In this document: positions 33,124 to 42,205 of the stretch, in pieces
Numbering within the stretch: position 1 is the stretch's first letter
Layout: each line of letters opens with the position of its first letter
NCBI GenBank assembly: GCA_036620675.1
Contig: JAZHEE010000009.1
From: Jejubacter sp036620675
GTDB taxonomy: Bacteria; Pseudomonadota; Gammaproteobacteria; Enterobacterales; Enterobacteriaceae
Direction: 5' to 3' (one strand)
Length of the DNA: 64,000 bases
Program-made: the position numbers and the translations under genes
Notes under the pieces: model-generated
The model's database searches: none
Seen by the model: only the letters and a program-made list of their open reading frames with translations
What the model was told of the DNA's origin: nothing

Positions 33124-33750
33124 TCAGGAGCCGTGATTAACTATGGGAGCCAGCTTGTCGGCCATCCAGTCTGCAATAAACGACTGGGCTTCCGGGCTGG
33201 GGTGGATACCGTCGTCCTGCATCCACCCGGGTTTGAGATAAACCTCTTTCATAAAGAAGGGCAGCAGGGGAACGGAAAATTCTTTCGCGAGCCTGGGATA
33301 AATGGCGCTGAAGGCCTCATTGTAACGCCGACCGTAGTTGGCCGGGAGCTGAATTTGCATCAGCAGCGGCTGGGCCTGGGCGGTTTTCACTTCGTTAATC
33401 GCCTGGCGCAACGTATTTTCGATGTCGGCGGGCGGGAAGCCGCGCAGGCCATCGTTGCCCCCCAGCTCAATCAGCACCCAGCGCGGCTGGTGCTGTTTTA
33501 ACAGTCCGGGCAGACGTGCCAGCGCCTGTGGCGAGGTGTCGCCGCTGATACTGGCGTTCACCACCTGGATGTCAGGCTGCCATTTTTTATTGAGCAGTGC
33601 GGGCCAGACGGCGCTGGCGGACATCCGATAACCGGCGCTCAGGCTATCCCCAAGAACCAGTAAGGTGTCCGCACTGGCCGCGCGGGCAACCATCATAGCC
33701 AGTAACAGGAAGGGTAGATGCCAGCGGAAAACATTCTTGAAGTTCATCAT
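33124..33750 (-). CDS. tesA: Multifunctional acyl-CoA thioesterase I / protease I / lysophospholipase L1
   Basis: The 208-residue protein equals E. coli TesA in length and starts MMNFKNVFRWHLPF, with a signal peptide cut after about residue 26 (AASA). The SGNH-hydrolase blocks are GDSLSAG with the catalytic Ser, GGND, and DGIHP with the Asp-His pair. It hydrolyses acyl-CoA and lysophospholipids in the periplasm. Its start overlaps that of the divergent ybbA by 33 bases. A much longer open frame upstream is only the antisense of ybbA. Confidence 0.96.
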   Translation of the reverse strand: MMNFKNVFRWHLPFLLLAMMVARAASADTLLVLGDSLSAGYRMSASAVWPALLNKKWQPDIQVVNASISGDTSPQALARLPGLLKQHQPRWVLIELGGNDGLRGFPPADIENTLRQAINEVKTAQAQPLLMQIQLPANYGRRYNEAFSAIYPRLAKEFSVPLLPFFMKEVYLKPGWMQDDGIHPSPEAQSFIADWMADKLAPIVNHGS

Positions 33751-34401
33751 CTTAAGAAATCCGTCGGAGAGGGGGAGCACGAGCTCTCCATCCTTACCGG
33801 AGTTGAGCTTGTTGTCAAACCAGCCGAAACCATCGCTCTGATCGGCGAATCCGGCTCCGGTAAGTCGACGCTGCTGTCGATTCTGGCGGGGCTGGACGAC
33901 GGTAGCAGCGGTCAGGTCATGCTGCTGGGAAAAGCGCTCCACGCCATGGATGAAGAGGCGCGGGCAGCGCTGCGCGCCAGCAGCATCGGCTTCGTTTTTC
34001 AGTCGTTTATGCTGGTGCCGACGCTGAACGCCCTGGAAAACGTGCAACTCCCCGCGCTACTGCGCGGCGAGAACGACGCCGCCAGTCGTGAGCAGGCCAG
34101 AACATTACTGGAACAGCTGGGGCTGGGTAAACGGCTTCACCATCTTCCTGCCCAGCTTTCCGGTGGAGAGCAGCAGCGGGTGGCGCTGGCGCGGGCGTTT
34201 ATTGGCCGTCCGGCGCTGCTGTTCGCCGACGAACCCACCGGCAACCTGGACAGGCAGACCGGCGATCGAATCGCCGATCTGCTCTTCTCTTTGAACCGGG
34301 ATCACGCCACCACCCTGATCCTGGTGACTCACGATCCCCTGCTCGCGGCGCGTTGCGATCGTCGCCTGCGTCTGAGCGACGGCCGGTTGAAGGAGGCGTA
34401 A
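33718..34401 (+). CDS. ybbA: ABC transporter ATP-binding protein YbbA
   Basis: The 227-residue ATPase belongs to the LolD/MacB type. Walker A is GESGSGKST, the Q-loop is FVFQSF, the signature LSGGEQQRVALARA, and Walker B LLFADEP, with a TGNLD D-loop and His in LVTHD. It overlaps ybbP by one base (TAATG), so both subunits are made together. The substrate is not established. In E. coli the pair lies next to tesA as here, hinting at lipid or toxic fatty acid export. Confidence 0.95.
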   Translation: MPAENILEVHHLKKSVGEGEHELSILTGVELVVKPAETIALIGESGSGKSTLLSILAGLDDGSSGQVMLLGKALHAMDEEARAALRASSIGFVFQSFMLVPTLNALENVQLPALLRGENDAASREQARTLLEQLGLGKRLHHLPAQLSGGEQQRVALARAFIGRPALLFADEPTGNLDRQTGDRIADLLFSLNRDHATTLILVTHDPLLAARCDRRLRLSDGRLKEA

Positions 34402-36815
34402 TGGTTATACGCTGGTTCTGGCGCGAATGGCGCTCGCCCTCTTTGCTGATTGTCTGGATGGCCCTGAGCCTGGCGGTGGCCTGCGTACTGGCGCTGGGCA
34501 ATATCAGCGATAGGATGGAGCGCGGGCTCAGTCAGCAAAGCCGGGAATTTCTGGCCGGCGATCGGGCGTTACGGGCGCCGCGCGCCGTACCGGATGGCTG
34601 GCTGAACCAGGCGAGCAGCGATGGGCTAAAAGTGGGGCGGCAGCTTACCTTCAGCACCATGACGTTCGCCGGGGAACGTCCGGTACTTGCGAGCGTTAAA
34701 GCGGTGGATGATATCTACCCGATGTACGGCGAGCTGGTGACACGTCCACAGGGGCTGAAGCCGGCGCCCGGTGCGGCGCTGCTGGAACCCCGGCTTATGG
34801 CGCTGTTGGGGCTGAAGCCCGGCGATACTCTGGACGTCGGCGATACCACACTGAAGATCGCCGGCGAGGTATTACAGGAGCCGGATGCCGGGTTTAACCC
34901 GTTCCGGATGGCGCCGCGCCTGATGATGAACCTGGCGGATGTTCCCGCTACCGGGGCGGTGCAGCCCGGCAGCCGTCTGACCTGGCGCTATAAGTTCGGC
35001 GGTTCTGAGTCGTCGCTGGCGCGGTTCGAATCCTGGCTTACCCCGCAGCTGTCGGCGGAACAGCGCTGGTACGGACTGGATCAGGACGAAGGGGCGCTGG
35101 GCAAATCGATGGAGCGTTCGCGTCAGTTCCTGCTGCTTTCGGCGCTGTTGACGCTGCTACTGGCGGTGGCGGCGGTGGCGGTGGCGATGAGCCACTATTG
35201 CCGTAGCCGCTACGATCTGGTGGCAATCCTGAAAACTCTGGGCGCCGGCCGCTCTGCGCTACGCAGGCTGATCGTCGGTCAGTGGCTGATGCTGCTGGCG
35301 CTGTCGGCGCTGGCGGGGGGCGCGGTGGGGCTGATGTTTGAACGGCTGCTGCTGCGCGCGCTGGCACCGGTGCTGCCGGTGTCGCTGCCTGCCGCCAGCC
35401 TCTGGCCCTGGCTATGGGCCATTGGCGGTATGGCGGTGATTTCCCTGCTGGTGGGGCTGCGTCCGTATCGGTTACTGCTGGCGACGCGTCCGGTGAGGGT
35501 GCTGCGTCGAGACGCGGTCGCTAACGTCTGGCCGTTAAAGATCTGGCTGCCGCTGATGGCCTGTGTGGTGGTGGCGTTACTGGCGCTGTTAATGGGCGGC
35601 AGTATGCTGCTGTGGGCGGTACTGGCCGGTGCCGTGGTTCTGGCGGCGCTGTGCGGCGTGGCGGGCTGGCTGCTGCTGCGCCTGCTTGGCCGCCTGACGC
35701 TGGGGGCGTTGCCGATGCGTCTGGCGGTTAGTCGTCTGCTGCGCCAGCCCTGGGCGACTCTGAGCCAACTGGCGGCTTTTTCGCTCTCTTTTATGCTACT
35801 GGCGCTGCTGCTGGTGCTGCGTAGCGATATGCTGGATCGCTGGCGCCAGCAATTGCCGCCTGACAGCCCCAATTACTTCCTGGTCAATATCAGTCCGCAA
35901 CAGATACAGCCGCTGAAGGAGTTTCTGGCCGATCACCAACTGATCCCCGATGCCTGGTACCCCATCGTGCGGGCCCGTCTGACTGAAATCGACGGTAAAA
36001 GCACCGAAGGCCATCGCGACGAGGCGCTGAACCGCGAGCTGAATCTGACCTGGCAAAGCCATCTACCGCCCCGTAACCCGGTGGTGGCCGGAAGCTGGCC
36101 GCCCAAAACGGGGGAAGTGTCAATAGAAGAGGGGCTGGCGAAGCGCCTGAATATCCGTCTGGGGCAGCAGTTGACCTTCACCGGCGATACGCAGCGCTTC
36201 AGCGCGAAAGTCACCAGCCTGCGCCGCGTGGAGTGGGAAAGCCTGCGTCCTAACTTTTTCTTCGTTTTCCCGCCGGGAGCGCTGGATGGTCAGCCCCAAA
36301 GCTGGTTGACCAGTATGCGCTGGGAAGGCGACTCGCGGATGCTGACCGATCTGAACCGCCATTTCCCCACCGTCAGCCTGCTGGATATCGGTGCGATTCT
36401 GAAGCAGGTCGGTCAGGTACTGGAGCAGGTCAGCCGCGCGCTGGAGGTGATGGTGATTCTGGTGACCGCCTGCGGAATACTCCTGTTGCTGGCTCAGGTT
36501 CAGGTAGGAATGCGCCAGCGTCATCAGGAGCTGGTGGTGTGTCGCACCCTGGGGGCCGGTAAGCGGCTACTCAGAACCACGCTGTGGTGCGAATTTGCGG
36601 TACTGGGCGTGGTATCGGGTCTGGTGGCGGCGTTGGGGGCCGAAACGGCGCTGGCGATGTTACAGACCCGGGTATTCGATTTCCCCTGGGAGCCGGAGTG
36701 GCGGTTGTGGATTATTTTACCGCTGTGCGGTGGCGTTTTGCTGTCGCTGTGCGGCGGCTGGCTGGGAATCCGATTGCTGAAGGGTCGCGGTTTTTACCGA
36801 CAATTTAGCAGCTAA
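34401..36815 (+). CDS. ybbP: ABC transporter permease YbbP (MacB/FtsX type)
   Basis: The 804-residue length is the same as in E. coli. It has ten predicted membrane segments: one near the N-terminus (about 15-35), clusters at about 250-480, and a C-terminal triple at about 690-800. A large periplasmic domain lies after the first segment and another at about 490-680. FtsX-like permease domains appear in both halves (LVAILKTLGAGRSALRR and LVVCRTLGAGKRLLR). ATG 34401 overlaps the ybbA stop. The partner ATPase is YbbA. Substrate unknown. Confidence 0.94.
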   Translation: MVIRWFWREWRSPSLLIVWMALSLAVACVLALGNISDRMERGLSQQSREFLAGDRALRAPRAVPDGWLNQASSDGLKVGRQLTFSTMTFAGERPVLASVKAVDDIYPMYGELVTRPQGLKPAPGAALLEPRLMALLGLKPGDTLDVGDTTLKIAGEVLQEPDAGFNPFRMAPRLMMNLADVPATGAVQPGSRLTWRYKFGGSESSLARFESWLTPQLSAEQRWYGLDQDEGALGKSMERSRQFLLLSALLTLLLAVAAVAVAMSHYCRSRYDLVAILKTLGAGRSALRRLIVGQWLMLLALSALAGGAVGLMFERLLLRALAPVLPVSLPAASLWPWLWAIGGMAVISLLVGLRPYRLLLATRPVRVLRRDAVANVWPLKIWLPLMACVVVALLALLMGGSMLLWAVLAGAVVLAALCGVAGWLLLRLLGRLTLGALPMRLAVSRLLRQPWATLSQLAAFSLSFMLLALLLVLRSDMLDRWRQQLPPDSPNYFLVNISPQQIQPLKEFLADHQLIPDAWYPIVRARLTEIDGKSTEGHRDEALNRELNLTWQSHLPPRNPVVAGSWPPKTGEVSIEEGLAKRLNIRLGQQLTFTGDTQRFSAKVTSLRRVEWESLRPNFFFVFPPGALDGQPQSWLTSMRWEGDSRMLTDLNRHFPTVSLLDIGAILKQVGQVLEQVSRALEVMVILVTACGILLLLAQVQVGMRQRHQELVVCRTLGAGKRLLRTTLWCEFAVLGVVSGLVAALGAETALAMLQTRVFDFPWEPEWRLWIILPLCGGVLLSLCGGWLGIRLLKGRGFYRQFSS

Positions 36816-36991
36816 TTTCCATATTCTGTGCGCCACATCACGTTATGTGGCAATTTTTTATTTTTGTAACATTTGTTCATAAAATATGTATCCCTTAACA
36901 GCACGGAACGTTAAAGAGTCATCCGAAATTGCAACAAATAAACGATAACATGCCTGTGCTTTTGGCAAGCACTGGCAATAAGGGATAAAAA

Positions 36992-38161
36992 ATGAAAACA
37001 AAAATAACTGCGCTGGCAAAACTGGTCGGCGTCGCGGTGGTACTGGGCGCGACTTCGTTCGCGGCTCAGGCAGAAATCACGTTAATCAAGCAGGATCCGC
37101 AACCAGGGAATCCGCTGAGTCGTCTGAACTTTACTGTTGGCGGTAGTATTCGTCCGCAGATAAACAATATGACAGGCGGATATGATAATGGTTCATATAA
37201 ACGTAACGTTTTCGACGGCGGCACACGTTTCCGCTTTGCTGCCGACTACTATCTGTTCGATGACATCAGCTGGATAAGCTACTACGAGCTGGGCGTGAAC
37301 ATTCCGGCGGTTCTGAAGTGGCACAACCACTATGCCGACGGCGCTAACGATACCACTCGTCGTATGCTCTATACCGGTTTCAAGAGCGATACCTGGGGTA
37401 CTCTGACCTTCGGTCAGCAGAACAGCGTCTACTATGATGTTGTTGGTGTGAAAACCGATATCTGGGACTACGATATGCTGGGCCAGGCGCCGGGCAACGG
37501 TATTAACGGCGACTACGATGGTTCCTATCGTTCCCGTAAAATGCTGAAATACAAAAACACCTACGGTGATTTCGACGTTTACGCCGCGTGGCTGTTCGAC
37601 GATACGCTGAACCTGAACGACGGTAAGGGGCAGTACAAGCGTAAAGGCGGCGGCTCGCTGGGTGTGGATTACCACATCAACGACGATTTGACCTGGGGTC
37701 TGGCGTGGAACTATACCCGTGCTAAAGTTCGCAACTATGATGGCACCGACAGCACCACCTATAACCAGAATATCTACGGTACGGCGCTGAGCTGGACTCC
37801 GGATAACTGGACGCTGGCGGCAGGTCTGGGCTGGTACCAGAACTATCTGCCGATGAAGAGTGGATTCACCCGTTCACTGGTCACCAAAGATAACTACTTT
37901 GCTGATGACGCCTGGGGTTATGAATACTTCATCGGTTACGAATTCCCGATCAACCAGTACCTGGTTAAGGGCATTCAGCCGTACGTCATGGGCGACCGTC
38001 TGGAGTTCGTGAACGGCACCAACTGGAAGCGTATCGACAACGGTCTGGGGATCAACTTCAAGTTCGACTACGGGTTCTCCGTCCAGTACGAACACGTGTT
38101 TACCTCCAGCACCGACGATCAGGGCGATATGAACCTGGTGCGTGTGCGTTACGACTTCTGA
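36992..38161 (+). CDS. Outer-membrane porin of the general (16-stranded) type
   Basis: A 389-residue protein with a clear signal peptide (cut after SFAAQA, about residue 27) and alternating beta-strand sequence. The chain ends in phenylalanine (LVRVRYDF), the BAM recognition residue. Motifs such as RMLYTGFKSDTWGTLTFGQQ match the strand and turn pattern of OmpC-type porins, but the long loops (with GNGINGDYDGSYRSRK) are distinctive. I do not recognise a named homologue. It fills the gap between ybbP and selU where E. coli carries rhsD. The upstream 170 bases are AT-rich with a plausible promoter. It likely allows diffusion of small solutes, possibly sugars. Confidence 0.8.
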   Translation: MKTKITALAKLVGVAVVLGATSFAAQAEITLIKQDPQPGNPLSRLNFTVGGSIRPQINNMTGGYDNGSYKRNVFDGGTRFRFAADYYLFDDISWISYYELGVNIPAVLKWHNHYADGANDTTRRMLYTGFKSDTWGTLTFGQQNSVYYDVVGVKTDIWDYDMLGQAPGNGINGDYDGSYRSRKMLKYKNTYGDFDVYAAWLFDDTLNLNDGKGQYKRKGGGSLGVDYHINDDLTWGLAWNYTRAKVRNYDGTDSTTYNQNIYGTALSWTPDNWTLAAGLGWYQNYLPMKSGFTRSLVTKDNYFADDAWGYEYFIGYEFPINQYLVKGIQPYVMGDRLEFVNGTNWKRIDNGLGINFKFDYGFSVQYEHVFTSSTDDQGDMNLVRVRYDF

Positions 38162-38170
38162 TGTCGTTAT

Positions 38171-38193
38171 CCGCGGGCCGTTGCGGCCCGCGG
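38171..38193. terminator. GC-rich hairpin between porin and selU
   Basis: CCGCGGGCCG pairs with CGGCCCGCGG around a 3-base loop, 10 bases after the porin stop and 9 bases from the convergent selU stop. T-runs are weak, but the placement between convergent genes supports a two-way terminator. Confidence 0.75.
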
Positions 38194-38201
38194 TCTTCCT
38201 T

Positions 38202-39326
38202 CTAGCGGGCGCCGCGCTGCGCCAGCCACTCCCTGACCTGCTGCGAATCCCCTTCGAACACAATTCTCTGCGCTTTTTTAGCGAGCTGGTAGCGATACAT
38301 GGGATCGTAATAGTCGCGCAGTAGCGGCGTGAGCCAGTCAAGGTGGGCCGCAGCGTTACCGCGCCGTTGATGCTCCTGCAACGACTGCTCAAGAATCCCA
38401 TTTAGCTGAACAAAGCGCTCTTCTCCCAGGCGGCGGCGAATGGCGGACATGCCGTGACGCAGATATTCCGCAAAAGCCAGCCAGCCGGGTTCTTCACCCT
38501 GTTGGGCGATAAAGGCCGCCGCCATGCTGACAAAGTACTCCTCTTCCAGACGTTCAAGCCGCAGCGGGAGCGGATCGTCAATCACCACGATTTCCGCCTG
38601 TTCCATCTGCGCCCGAAAGGGTTTGGGAATATGGCGTGAGCCGATGGCCGGGCCTTCGTCCTCCACCAGCCAGAAGAAATCGCCCCAGCCCTTCTGGGCC
38701 CGGGATTTTTGCACCATCATGGCCGCCAGGCGGTTTTCGAAGTTTGCCTGGCTGGGCTGAGGCTCGGTGGTGCGCCCGAAGGAGGAGCCGCGGTGGCGGG
38801 CCAGCCCTTCCAGATCGACGCCGCAGGCGAAGTCGCGCACCATCAGCGTTTTTCCGCAGCCGGTATTACCGGCGACCAGCAGCATTGGACGCTGACTCAA
38901 CCGACCAAGGGCGCTCATCATATAGCGACGCACCGCTTTATAGCCGCCTTCGATTAACGGAACCTGTACCCCGCTTTCCCGCAGCCACTGCTGCACCAGG
39001 TGGCTGCGCAGGCCGCCGCGCGAACAGTAGATATAGCCGTCGGGATGGCGCCGGCACCAGTCGCGCCAGGCGCTCATGCGCGCTTCCCGTACCTCGCCGC
39101 ATACCAGCGAGTGGCCAAGCGCTATCGCGGCTTTCTGACCTTCTGCCTTGTAACAGGTACCCACCCGAGCGCGTTCGTCGTCATTCATTAACGGCAGATT
39201 GCGGGCGCCTGGCAGCGAGCCCTGAGCGAATTCCACCGGGGCGCGCACATCCAGCAGCGGCACGCCGGAAAGAATAATGTCACGGTAGCCCTGGGTATCA
39301 GGACGCACCGGGGATGCGTTATCCAT
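38202..39326 (-). CDS. selU: tRNA 2-selenouridine/geranyl-2-thiouridine synthase SelU (MnmH)
   Basis: The 374-residue enzyme has an N-terminal rhodanese domain (about 12-135) with the active-site cysteine in YCSRGGLRS, and a C-terminal P-loop domain starting at GNTGCGKT. It replaces sulfur by selenium at wobble position 34 of tRNA-Lys, Glu and Gln through a geranylated intermediate, using selenophosphate from SelD. It is close to the E. coli length (364). It is transcribed singly and converges on the porin gene. Confidence 0.95.
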   Translation of the reverse strand: MDNASPVRPDTQGYRDIILSGVPLLDVRAPVEFAQGSLPGARNLPLMNDDERARVGTCYKAEGQKAAIALGHSLVCGEVREARMSAWRDWCRRHPDGYIYCSRGGLRSHLVQQWLRESGVQVPLIEGGYKAVRRYMMSALGRLSQRPMLLVAGNTGCGKTLMVRDFACGVDLEGLARHRGSSFGRTTEPQPSQANFENRLAAMMVQKSRAQKGWGDFFWLVEDEGPAIGSRHIPKPFRAQMEQAEIVVIDDPLPLRLERLEEEYFVSMAAAFIAQQGEEPGWLAFAEYLRHGMSAIRRRLGEERFVQLNGILEQSLQEHQRRGNAAAHLDWLTPLLRDYYDPMYRYQLAKKAQRIVFEGDSQQVREWLAQRGAR

Positions 39327-39489
39327 TGAACAAACCTTATGGCCGACGGCAGGGTTCCGTGGCGAATGAAATGCAAAGTGCAGTGGCGCTATTTTACGTA
39401 GCCTGCGTGTGTGGGCGCAATGTCCAGGGTGGAATATCGTGCGTTTCAGGCGATGTCAGGCGGACGCCAGGCCCGCCTGCAAGGGAATA

Positions 39490-40560
39490 TCAGCTGTTAA
39501 GATGGGCCTGGGCCCAGGCCAGTCCGCTGGCGTACTCTGGCGGCAGCAGCGGCGTCAGGGCCTTAAGGGTATCGCTTAACCGGCGCGGGGAGCCGGCGCT
39601 CAGGTTGAGATGGCCCACTTTACGGCCCGGGCGTACCTCTTTGTCATACCAGTGCAGGTGCACCAGCGGCAGCTTCAGCCAGTCGTAGTTTAGCGGGCTG
39701 CCGATCAGGTTCACCATCACCGAGGTGCTGTCGACCGCCGGCTGTGGCAAAGGCAGACTGAGAATGGCGCGCAGGTGCAGTTCAAACTGGCTGACAGAGG
39801 CGCCGTTCTGGGTCCAGTGACCGCTGTTGTGTACCCGGGGAGCCAGCTCGTTAATCAGCAGACCGGCGGGAGTCACGAAGCACTCCATCGCCATCACGCC
39901 CACGTAATTAAGCTCCTGCATAATGGCGCCCAGCATCGACTCCGCCTGGCGCTGCTGGTCGGCGTCCGCATGGGGAAAAGCGACGCTGGTACGCAGAATG
40001 CCGTCCTGATGCAGGTTATGGGTGAGGGGATAGAACACCATAGCACCGTTATGGGCGCGGGCGCCGACCAGCGACACCTCGCCGGAAAAACGGATGCCCT
40101 GTTCGACAATGCACTCGCCGTAGCATTCATCGGGAAGCGTGTTGGTATCATCCGGGCCCAGACGCCACTGGCCGCGGCCATCGTAGCCGCCGGTGCGGCG
40201 TTTGACGATGGCAAGGTCGCCCAGGCGCTTGAATACCGCAGGCCATTCATCCGGGGAGGCCAGCAACTGCCATGGGGCGGTGGCCAGCTTCAGCCTGTCG
40301 AACAACTGCTTCTGGGTCAGACGATCGGCAATAATGGGGAAAACATCCCGGTTTACAAAGGCCGGGTGGCGGGCCAGTTCGCGGGTCAGCGCGGTTTCCG
40401 GCCAGCGTTCGATTTCCGCGGTGATAACGCTCTGCTGAACCGGAACGGCTTCCGGCTCCGCGTCCAGCCCTACCGGCCAGACGGCAATGCCGAGCGGCTC
40501 ACCGGCCTGACGCAGCATCCGGCCCAGTTGGCCGTTACCCAGTACGCAAACCTGATTCAT
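39490..40560 (-). CDS. purK: N5-carboxyaminoimidazole ribonucleotide synthase PurK
   Basis: A 356-residue ATP-grasp enzyme of purine synthesis that carboxylates AIR with bicarbonate and ATP to give N5-CAIR. The start VCVLGNGQLGRMLRQAGEPL is diagnostic. ATP-grasp residues lie in VKRRTGGYDGRGQ, and metal-binding residues in INELAPRVHNSGH. It overlaps the purE stop by three bases (ATGA), so the two are coupled. It is regulated through the PurR site upstream of purE. Confidence 0.97.
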   Translation of the reverse strand: MNQVCVLGNGQLGRMLRQAGEPLGIAVWPVGLDAEPEAVPVQQSVITAEIERWPETALTRELARHPAFVNRDVFPIIADRLTQKQLFDRLKLATAPWQLLASPDEWPAVFKRLGDLAIVKRRTGGYDGRGQWRLGPDDTNTLPDECYGECIVEQGIRFSGEVSLVGARAHNGAMVFYPLTHNLHQDGILRTSVAFPHADADQQRQAESMLGAIMQELNYVGVMAMECFVTPAGLLINELAPRVHNSGHWTQNGASVSQFELHLRAILSLPLPQPAVDSTSVMVNLIGSPLNYDWLKLPLVHLHWYDKEVRPGRKVGHLNLSAGSPRRLSDTLKALTPLLPPEYASGLAWAQAHLNS

Positions 40561-41063
40561 ACTTCCTCCCTGGGATCGGGATTTTCCAGCACCTCTTCGG
40601 TCTGCTGGCGGCGGAACGTTTCCAGGCGCTGCCAGAGTTCTGCGTCGTTTTGCGCCAGAATCTGGGCGGCCAGCAGCGCCGCGTTAGCCGCTCCCGCTTT
40701 GCCAATGGCCAGGGTTCCCACCGGAATACCGCGCGGCATCTGCACAATGGAGTAGAGGCTGTCCACGCCGCTCAGGGCCGCGCTCTGTACCGGCACGCCC
40801 AGCACCGGCACCAGGGTTTTGGCGGCCAGCATGCCGGGCAGATGGGCGGCGCCGCCAGCGCCTGCGATGATAACCTGATAGCCGTTGTCATGGGCGGTTT
40901 CGGCGAAACTGAACAGTTTGTCCGGCGTGCGGTGCGCAGAAACGACTTCGACATGAAACGGAACATTAAGGTCGGTAAGGACATCGGCGGCATACTGCAT
41001 GGTGGCCCAGTCGCTGCGGGAACCCATAACAATAGCGATGCGGGTAGCCTGGTTTGAAGACAT
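40557..41063 (-). CDS. purE: N5-carboxyaminoimidazole ribonucleotide mutase PurE
   Basis: The 168-residue protein begins MSSNQATRIAIVMGSRSDW. It carries the phosphate-binding GSRSDW motif, SAHRTP with the catalytic histidine, and GAGGAAHLPG. It converts N5-CAIR to CAIR as an octamer. I used ATG 41063, as in E. coli. The longer open frame to 41180 crosses the PurR operator region and is not used. It heads the purEK operon. Confidence 0.97.
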   Translation of the reverse strand: MSSNQATRIAIVMGSRSDWATMQYAADVLTDLNVPFHVEVVSAHRTPDKLFSFAETAHDNGYQVIIAGAGGAAHLPGMLAAKTLVPVLGVPVQSAALSGVDSLYSIVQMPRGIPVGTLAIGKAGAANAALLAAQILAQNDAELWQRLETFRRQQTEEVLENPDPREEV

Positions 41064-41147
41064 GCGTCCTGAAACTCCTGTGGATAGGGATAAAACGACG
41101 GCGTTCATCACAAATGAGGGCTCAGAGAATAGCACGTAAAACCGGGA

Positions 41148-41163
41148 AGGAAAACGGTTGCGT
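41148..41163 (-). promoter_or_regulatory. PurR operator of purEK
   Basis: On the minus strand the site reads ACGCAACCGTTTTCCT, which I recall as the operator of E. coli purE and which is one base from the PurR core consensus. It lies 85 bases before the purE start, where hypoxanthine- or guanine-bound PurR blocks transcription. Confidence 0.9.
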
Positions 41164-41192
41164 AGCGACGTTGCCCGCAACCTCTGCCTGGC

Positions 41193-41435
41193 TCAGACGG
41201 CGAACCAGCGCCGCCAGATAAAGCGAATCACCAGATATTCAACGATCCCCAGAAACAGGAACCACAGGCAGAAAACGATGGTATAGAGCTGATTCATATC
41301 CACAAAGTGGAAAATGCGCATCAGCTTCTGCGCCAGTTCCTGACCCAGCAGCGGCGCGGGCAGCAGCAGACAGGAAAGGAAAGCCAGTAGCAGGATGCCG
41401 CCCGCGGCCAACAGGGTTTCTGAAGTGGATTTCAT
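41193..41435 (-). CDS. ybdJ: DUF1158 family small inner-membrane protein, YbdJ-like
   Basis: An 80-residue protein with two membrane segments (about 8-28 and 50-70) and a positively charged end (FIWRRWFAV). The pattern LLAAGGILLLAFLSCLLLPAP and LYTIVFCLWFLFLG matches my memory of E. coli YbdJ (DUF1158, about 82 residues). Function unknown. It lies between lpxH and purE in the same direction, whereas E. coli keeps ybdJ elsewhere. Confidence 0.7.
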   Translation of the reverse strand: MKSTSETLLAAGGILLLAFLSCLLLPAPLLGQELAQKLMRIFHFVDMNQLYTIVFCLWFLFLGIVEYLVIRFIWRRWFAV

Positions 41436-41479
41436 CGCATTAATCCTGAATTAAAAATAACCTTAAAAAGCGCTCGTCC

Positions 41480-42202
41480 TCAGAACGGGAAGGTAATCAG
41501 CTCTACATCGTCGGCGCTTACGCGAATCATCGACCCTTCCCTGTGCCAGGCACCGAGTACGCAGCGCCACGCCGGTTCGCCGTCAACCTCAAGGGGGTGG
41601 ATAGCCGGGCGATGAGTATGGCCGTGGATCAGCCAGCGCGTCTGGTGGCGCGACATCGCCTGGCACACGGCCTGCTGGTTCACATCCATGATCTCCATGG
41701 ATTTACTGCCATTGGCGGCTTTGCTTCCGGCGCGCATTCGCGCGGCAATGCGCTGGCGCAGGAAAAGCGGCAGCGCCAGGAATAGCTTTTGCAGCCAGAC
41801 CTGATGCACCCTGGCACGGAAGGCCTGATAGCCATGGTCGTCGGTGCACAGGGTATCACCGTGCATAATCAGTACCCGGCGTCCGTCGATCGAAAGCACC
41901 TGTTCTTCGGGCAGAAGTTGTATTCCGCTCTCTCTGGCGAAGCGTTCGCCGACCAGGAAATCGCGATTGCCGTGAATAAAGAAGCAGGGGACGCCGCTGT
42001 CGACGAGAGCGCGTAACGCCTGCGCCACCTGGCGGTGCAGGGGAGCGGGATCGTCGTCGCCGATCCAGGCTTCAAACAGATCGCCCAGAATATAGAGCGC
42101 CTCGGCTTTTCTGGCTTCGCCCGCCAGAAAACGCAGAAAACCGGCGGTAATCGCCGGTTCTTCCGCGCAGAGATGAAGATCTGCGATAAACAGGGTGGCC
42201 AC
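41480..42202 (-). CDS. lpxH: UDP-2,3-diacylglucosamine diphosphatase LpxH
   Basis: The 240-residue calcineurin-like phosphoesterase cleaves UDP-2,3-diacylglucosamine to lipid X and UMP, the fourth step of lipid A synthesis, at the inner-membrane face. Metal-binding motifs are IADLHL (Asp8, His10), GDLFE (Asp41), GNRD (Asn-Arg-Asp near 79-82), MHGDTL and HGHTHRP. It starts three bases after the ppiB stop, so the pair is cotranscribed. Confidence 0.97.
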   Translation of the reverse strand: MATLFIADLHLCAEEPAITAGFLRFLAGEARKAEALYILGDLFEAWIGDDDPAPLHRQVAQALRALVDSGVPCFFIHGNRDFLVGERFARESGIQLLPEEQVLSIDGRRVLIMHGDTLCTDDHGYQAFRARVHQVWLQKLFLALPLFLRQRIAARMRAGSKAANGSKSMEIMDVNQQAVCQAMSRHQTRWLIHGHTHRPAIHPLEVDGEPAWRCVLGAWHREGSMIRVSADDVELITFPF

Positions 42203-42205
42203 GAA

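Noticed and set aside
33751..34047. A 99-codon N-terminal extension of tesA.
   Set aside because: It is antisense to ybbA. The start at 33750 gives the exact E. coli TesA length and a proper signal peptide.
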